A DNA stretch of 64,000 bases, taken from NCBI GenBank assembly GCA_027625915.1, contig JANTQA010000063.1:7211501-7275500 (forward strand), in the 5' to 3' direction. A program made the position numbers and the translations under genes. This DNA is from Anaeramoeba flamelloides. Lineage: Eukaryota > Metamonada > Anaeramoebidae. Every line of letters starts with the position of its first letter. Within the stretch, counting starts at the first letter, position 1. Positions 58,240-64,000 of this stretch are shown here, piece by piece. The notes under the pieces were generated by a model. That model ran no database searches. It had not been told where the DNA came from and was given only the letters and a program-made list of their open reading frames with translations.

Positions 58240-59560
58240 TTAAAAAAATAATCCCTTCTTTTTTATCTTCTTGCTTCAATGTAACATCCAATTCACTGCC
58301 CAATATTATACCTAATTTCAAATCAATTTTGAAAGTAAACTACTGGATACTACTAGTAAAATTTAAATTAGGACTGTAATTTGTAGAAAATTTTCCATAA
58401 TTTTCTCAAGTTATTAAATTTTTTTATATTTTTTAAGTTTGTTAAAAAGTTCACTCTATTTTTGAGATAAATTGTCTAATTTATTCCTTCATTTTTGGAA
58501 CTTCATTTTTAAATAATAGAACCATAAGAAACCAGTACCTATATTAATTAGGGTTTGGTGTTGGTTTCTTTGATTGTTTGATGTATAGTTCGTCTTGAAC
58601 ATAATAACACATTTTTTATTTGGAAACAAGGATTAAACTTTTCTTGAAACCTGGATTCACTGACTAGTCTCTATTATTATTTTTTTTGACAAATTTCCAT
58701 TTAAGGATTCCTTATCTAGAAATATGTTTAATATTGAAAATAAACCGGGTTTTTCAAATCTAAGTAATTGGCAAAAAATTTTCTCAGTCTATATGAAATT
58801 TAGTTAAAATAATTTAATAGAACTTAGTTCCTTAAGGATTACCTTTTTAGGTGAAAACACTGAAATGATGTTTAAAATTACCCATGAAAGAGTTATGTAA
58901 TCCAAATAATATTTGTCCAAGGAGAATTTCTTTTCAAAAAAATGTGAAATTTTCACAATTTTTAACTTGTTAGATCTTGCAAAATTTTGATTTTAATATT
59001 TTAGAATTTCCATTTCAACTTTCAGAACTCACACTATTTTCTTGAGCTGTTCTACATATTTTTTACATTTGCTTTTACAAGTTTGACATGTTCTCAAATG
59101 CTAAATGCATGAATTTCCCCAAAATCCGTTTTTTGTAATTATTTTTTTTGTTATTTTCAATTTTCCTTTTCAATGAAAAAGATTGAAAAACAGTTTTTGT
59201 TAAAAGGTAAAGATGATAAAAAGTTTTATAATTTTTTTTTTGTTCAATTTCTTCCATGTGAATTTTTTTGTGAGAAGTGAAAGTGAAATAACACAATTAC
59301 TCAGCCCCCTTAAGGGTGGGAATGTAGTCATTAAGACAAAATTTTCTTAAAAAAATTCACCCTATTTTTAGAGAAAAATCTTAAATTTGATCCTTTATTT
59401 TCGGGATTTATATTTTAAGAATAGAACTTTAAGAAACTAACACCCAATTTACTTATTTATTTATTGATGGTTTAATTGATCAATTAATGTATTGATCTTC
59501 TATCAAAAAGAAACACGATTTTTATTTTGAAACATCAATTAAACTTTTTCACACCTTTAT
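58240..59560. repeat. Two direct pieces of element I
   Basis: 58240-58665 and 59350-59560 share AAGAAAC(C/T)A, GTTTCTTTGAT/GGTTTAATTGAT and TTTTATTTTGAAAC/TTTTATTTGGAAAC blocks with the arms of 37460-38905. Confidence 0.5.
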
Positions 59561-59852
59561 TTTGACAACAGTGGCTCTGAATGATTTCAAATACCCCAAA
59601 AGTGGATGAGTAGAATCCTGTATTTTTTTATCTCATTGATTACAAATGATTTACTATATTATATAAAAAACCCAACGATTGTAGTAAAAAAATCAGTATT
59701 TCACCACAAATTAAAGATTAAATCATCAATACTCAGACTCCAAAGTTGGAAAATATCTTTATTATATTCTGTCATGTATACACTAGTAGATTAAAATTCT
59801 ATTTTTGTCTAATAATAAATAAAAATCCAATACTGGTATTTCAAATTAGAAC

Positions 59853-60272
59853 TACCGTCTTTCCAAGTCTACCATAAAATTATAATTAAAACACAATTGA
59901 GTTTTCTATACTTATTTTCCATTTTTAAACAATTCGGAAATAAGAGTTATTATTCAAAAAAATTATAATAAAAGAGCTATTATTCAAATTTTTGGAAAAT
60001 CAAAAAAAAAATTATTTAGATTCTTGAAGCACTTGAAAATATTGTTGAAAAAAGGTAAATTTTTAAAGATCAGTTAATATTGATATTTTTTTTATTACTG
60101 TTTTGGACCGATAATTTTTAAGTTTCATGAACATTCAAAATATTTTTTTTTTTGATTTTCCAAAAATTTGAATAATAGCTCTTATTTCCGAATTGTTTAA
60201 AAATGGATAATAAGTATAGAAAACTCAATTTTGTTTTATTTAAAATTTTATGGTAGCCTTGGAACGGCTGTA
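59853..60272. mobile_element. TIR element L, 420 bp
   Basis: TACCGTCTTTCCAAGTCTACC at the left versus TACAGCCGTTCCAAGGCTACC read from the right, edged by TA. The arms are complementary for about 150 bp (GAGTTTTCTATACTTATT; AATTCGGAAATAAGAG). Tc1/mariner-like by its TA edges. Confidence 0.78.
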
Positions 60273-60584
60273 TGAAAATTTTTTCACTTCCTTTTCGATA
60301 TTTCCTTTTTTTATAAGTAGAGTAATCAAAGAAATAAGTTTGAATTTTTGGTTTTGTTAGGTATCATGAAAATTGTTTCCCATTTGCAATTCAAATACTG
60401 GTAGATATTGTTTACAAATTATTTTTACATATATTGTAAGTATTTTGGAAACACAGCTAGACTTTCATCTAAAGAAAATCAAAATAATCATTCTTTGGGT
60501 TTTTATGTTGATGATCTTTGGGTTAGTCTTTTACAGTTAAAAAATTAAAAAATTAGTTACTTTTAAGGTTCAAAATTTTCATTT

Positions 60585-60640
60585 ATATTTTTTTTTATTT
60601 TGAAGGGAGTAAATTAATTTCCTCTTACAGCCCTAAGAAA
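60585..60640 (-). repeat. LINE 3' end, solo
   Basis: ATTTTGAAGGGAGTAAATTA then ATTTCCTCTTACAG, the same 3' end as 39565-39600, with an A-rich tail on the minus strand and no recognisable LINE body next to it. Confidence 0.6.
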
Positions 60641-62056
60641 TTTTCGTTTTTTAAATGCTAGAAATACTTTTATTAATTTAGGTTTGTGTCTTGAGATTTG
60701 GAAAAGAAATTAATAAAAAAAAATCCCAAAAATACAATTTTTAATTTTGATCAACAGTAAAAAATTCATAATTTATTGTTCAATCAAATTTATAATAAAC
60801 TCCATTTCAAAATCATTGGCCCATTAAAAATCAAATTTTGATAATCAATATTTTGATAAATTGAATTTATATATTAAAATAAAAAAATTACTATTTAAAT
60901 ATTCATTTCTATAAAATAAAAATATTTATTTTTCATTAAGAATAAAATAAAAAAAAAGTAAAATAAAAAATAAATAAAAATTGGGTCATTTATTATGAAA
61001 TATAATTTATATTTTTGGAGTCATGTAGATCACTAGTATCATTTACTTTTAAATTGTAAAATACTTTGATTATTGAAACCTATATGATAACGCTACTACT
61101 TTTAGAAGAAAAATTATTATTTCAAAGGAGTGGATTTATTTCCTAAATAAAAATTCAAAAAATAAGTGTAAAAAAGTTCTTTACTCATTTTTTCAAAAAA
61201 ACAAATATTCATTCAATTAAAAAAAAAAATTGATAATTTGGGATACCATAACCTTTTTTCTTGCTCAAAAAGCAAAATAATTATTTCATTCAAAAAAAAA
61301 AAAAAAAAGACATGTGAAACCTTTGATTCCTCAATTCCATATACCTTTTTAAATGAATTACTTTTCTCGACCAATTGATTTCAAGTTTTGAATCTAATAG
61401 GATTTGGATTAACTTATCTTATCTGACTAACAATACACGTTTTTGTCTGATAAGTCTATAGCAATAAGCTAAAGGAAAAAAAAAGACAATTTATTCAACC
61501 TGTGACTTTTTCTTTCCTTTCGTAATATACCAAAATAATTCAAAAATTATAAATTAGAGTAGGAAAAAAAAATACCTTACATGAAAAAAATCCTCGACAA
61601 TATTATTAATTGTTAATATTATGAAAATTGTTACATAATTTCTTTCATTTTCAATCAAATCCTTTTTATTAATAACCAATTTTTTATATGAACCTAAGTA
61701 CTAAACCTACCTAAAGTTCATTAAGGTAATGTTTTTATAGAATACTCAAGTAATTGTTTGAGAACCTAAGTAGATCAACTTTTTTTTGAAAAAAAAATCT
61801 AGTTTTATCTAGATTCGCTCTGAGTTTGGAAAATGTTAATGTTTATTCTTGTTTTTTTGATTGAATGGTGTTTTGAACAAGTGTAATTTTATTAATTATG
61901 ATTCTAATAAGTGGGTATTATAATTTTAAAAGTTTGATTATTAAAAAGAAAGAGTATATAATTTTAAATAAAAGAAATTACACAACAATTCCCATAATAT
62001 TCAGAATTAAAAATCTTGTAAGAGATTTTTTTCAGGTACGGTATTTTTTTCACTGA

Positions 62057-62770
62057 TAAACTCTTTTTCAAACCAAAGGGTACACCTCTAAAATAATCAA
62101 TATTATTGAATTTGATTGTTAATAAGATAATTACTTATTGGTAATTTTCATTTTAATTATTCATTTTTTCATTTTTTGTTTTTTGTTATTTATGGATATT
62201 GAATAGTTGCGAAATGAAAAAAATAAGATAAGAAGAAACCAATTTGGAAATAATCTACCAGTATAAAAATGGAAACAGTTTAAGTTTGGTTTCTAAATGA
62301 TCTAGATATAGGAATTAAGAAAGACCATTTTTGTATTGATGTTTGGAACAATGAAAAAAAGAAAATATGGAAATAATCAATTCCAACTAAATACCCAGAC
62401 AAATTGTGGCTTTATCATTTAAAATGAGACTTTAAAAAACAGAATTTGACGTGTAAAGAGTTATCAATGACCTGTAAAGAAATTCTCCCAATTCACCTTT
62501 TTCAACTGTTTTTATTGATTTTATCTTTTTTTCCCTTACAATTTACAAAACGAGATTTCTCATTTCAAATAAAAGGGCACATCAATTTTTGAAATATTTA
62601 TTTTTTATTTTTATTATTTTGTTTTAATTAGTTTTAAATATTCATTTAAGTGTTTTTTTTTTTATGTTTTAAAGAGTTTCTTATATTTGAGAATGATACT
62701 ACAATTAATTTGATTCAATTATGAATAATTCTTGAAAGTTTCTGTGATTTTTTATTTGAAAAAGAGTTTA
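62057..62770. mobile_element. TIR element family E, copy 2, 714 bp
   Basis: TAAACTCTTTTTCAAACCAA ... TTTTATTTGAAAAAGAGTTTA. Reverse complement of 16790-17505 throughout. Confidence 0.82.
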
Positions 62771-62864
62771 TATACAAAAATTTGTTTTTTACTTTCTTTA
62801 TCAATAAAGAATAGAGAAATTATAATTTGTGTTTGTCAAAAATCTTGAAGTAAATTTAAGTATA

Positions 62865-63244
62865 TACACAAGTGTAAATAAGGAATGTTGTAAAAACTAG
62901 AGTTTTTACAATTTTAGAGATAAATAAAGAGTTCCATGTATTTACCTATAAATCAGTAATAGTAAACCAAATACCCGTTTTTATTTTTGAGCTTTAATTA
63001 ATTTTCAATATAAATTCGTTTGGTGAACATCAATACTTTGTCTGAAAAATATTTTTTTTTTAAAAAAATGAAAGATTGCTGTTTGCCAAACGATTTTTTG
63101 ATTAAAATTGTTCTTAGTCTATTAAGATAATCAGATATAATATTTACTCTACCAAAATTTGGATAAATACATGTAACCCCTAATCTATATCTCTAAAATT
63201 GTAAAAACTCTATTTTTTACAACATTCATATTTACTCTTGTGTA
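62865..63244. mobile_element. MITE family C, copy 2, 380 bp
   Basis: TACACAAGTGTAAATAAGGA ... TTTACTCTTGTGTA with TA at the edges. Long arms (GAGTTTTTACAATTTTAGAG / CTCTAAAATTGTAAAAACTC). Confidence 0.82.
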
Positions 63245-63596
63245 TTTGTTTTATTTTTATTTTTTTCAAAGATAAAATTTTGAAAGAATTCTTTCTTGTA
63301 GAGAACTATCAATTTACCCAAAATAAATCAATATAAACTATAAAAAAGTAAGCATTCAAAATATTAAACAATTCAAATTTATTTCTTTTGGGTTTTTTCG
63401 TACAAAAAAAAAAATGAAAGTAAAAAATGGGAAAAATTAAAAAAAATGAATTCGAGTATGAAAACATGGTTTTAATTAGTTTTTTTCATTGTAATTATAA
63501 AGTAAATAATACATTTTTTTCAGTTAAAATGTTCACCAACTAATAATTTACATCATAATTTTGTCGTATTTAAACTTTCGTTAATTATCTTTATCG

Positions 63597-64000
63597 TCAT
63601 TTCTTTTCTTTCTCAATATCATTATCCTTCTCCCCTCCCCTCTTGTTCTCATCTTCATTCTCATTTTTATTTTCAAATTTTATATTCTTATTTTCATTAC
63701 CTGTGTGTTTTTTTTTATGATTTCTTTTTTTCATATTTTGATAAAAATTTTTATTTTTATTTTTATTCTTATTTCGATTTTGATTTCTGCCAATATTATT
63801 GTTTCTATTTCTATTTCTATTTCTTTCACTATTATTATCACTGTTTTTATTTTTCTGGTGATGGTGCTTTGTCTTTTTCTTAGTTCTTTTATTCTTATTA
63901 TTGACTTTCTTATTATAATCTGACTGTTTTTGATTTGTATTATTATTGGGTTGATTATTTTTTTGTATCTCTTTGTAAAGATCCTTTCTTTTTTTAAAAT
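63597..64000 (-). CDS. 3' end of an Asn/Lys-rich protein gene (partial)
   Basis: An open minus-strand frame enters from the right edge with no Met needed and ends in TGA at 63597-63599 (134 codons). It reads FKKRKDLYKEIQKNNQPNNN, later KHHHQKNKNSDNNSERNRNR and ends ENKRGGEKDNDIEKEKK. The composition (Asn, Lys, Arg, Glu with AAT/AAA/GAA codons) matches the low-complexity tail of the RhoGEF protein upstream. The plus-strand reading of the same DNA, an Ile/Phe run, is the shadow. No domain is visible; identity unknown. Confidence 0.65.
   Translation of the reverse strand, partial: FKKRKDLYKEIQKNNQPNNNTNQKQSDYNKKVNNKNKRTKKKTKHHHQKNKNSDNNSERNRNRNRNNNIGRNQNRNKNKNKNKNFYQNMKKRNHKKKHTGNENKNIKFENKNENEDENKRGGEKDNDIEKEKK

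Larger units (their letters stand above)
57482..63596. other. Gene-free, repeat-bearing stretch
   Basis: No coding sequence was accepted. It holds fragments of family D (57700-57860, 60280-60420), repeats of element I (58240-58665, 59350-59560), TIR element L (59853-60272), a LINE tail (60585-60640), family E (62057-62770) and family C (62865-63244). The frames 59075-59296, 59606-59794 and 63705-63923 have no motif or are antisense. Confidence 0.55.

Noticed and set aside
59075-59296. 73-aa minus-strand frame
   Set aside because: Lys/Asn/Tyr-rich and free of motifs; no splice partner; length is within chance for this base composition.
63705-63923. 72-aa plus-strand Ile/Phe run
   Set aside because: Shadow of the minus-strand Asn/Lys-rich coding tail (AAT/AAA codons read in reverse).

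Overview
The window is extremely AT-rich eukaryotic DNA with sparse protein-coding islands. Genes have GT-AG introns from 57 nt to over 5 kb, TAA/TGA stops used normally, Asn/Lys-rich low-complexity protein tails and a tRNA with an intron. This fits a gene-poor, repeat-laden free-living protist nuclear genome. The style (large Rho-signalling proteins, AT-rich repeats) recalls amoeboid protists such as Anaeramoeba or amoebozoans, but that placement is inference only.

Layout. At the left edge is the 5' part of a MOB1-type kinase activator (minus, 881-1407, running off the window). A three-exon unknown gene follows (5428-6247, plus). Next is a complete-looking pogo/Tigger DNA transposon (9206-10766) with an uninterrupted 443-aa DDD transposase. 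A BRE1-like RING E3 gene (14556-19489, plus) is split by a 3.4-kb intron full of MITEs and LINE debris. A Pho80-like cyclin (23769-24473, minus) and a TEX261/Erv26-type membrane protein (27583-28353, minus) are single-exon. The largest gene (36174-50744, plus, five exons) encodes a predicted 1329-aa protein with the order IQ - DH (RhoGEF) - PH - six kelch repeats - Asn/Lys-rich tail - PB1-like C-terminus. An elongator tRNA-Met(CAU) with a 15-nt intron lies at 57394-57481 (minus). The right edge holds the Asn/Lys-rich 3' end of another minus-strand gene.

Between and inside genes nearly everything recognisable is repeat. There is one decayed LINE family (RT motifs, C-terminal CxxC/H region, a recurrent A-rich 3' end) in about seven pieces, and its 3' parts carry arrays of short perfect-looking hairpins at the same LINE position in different copies. 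There are also at least eight families of terminal-inverted-repeat elements, including a 458-bp family with TAA target duplications (three copies), a ~700-bp family whose ends begin TAAACTC, Tc1/mariner-like MITEs with TA duplications, and a 1.25-kb element with an array of ATCGCGAT sites. Long introns, not intergenic space alone, absorb this load.

The host genes are signalling and regulatory: Rho activation, Hippo/NDR kinase control, cyclin-CDK, histone H2B ubiquitylation and ER-Golgi export. No operon-like or functional cluster is evident. The most unusual items are the IQ-DH-PH-kelch-PB1 fusion and the hairpin arrays lodged at fixed places in the LINE family.
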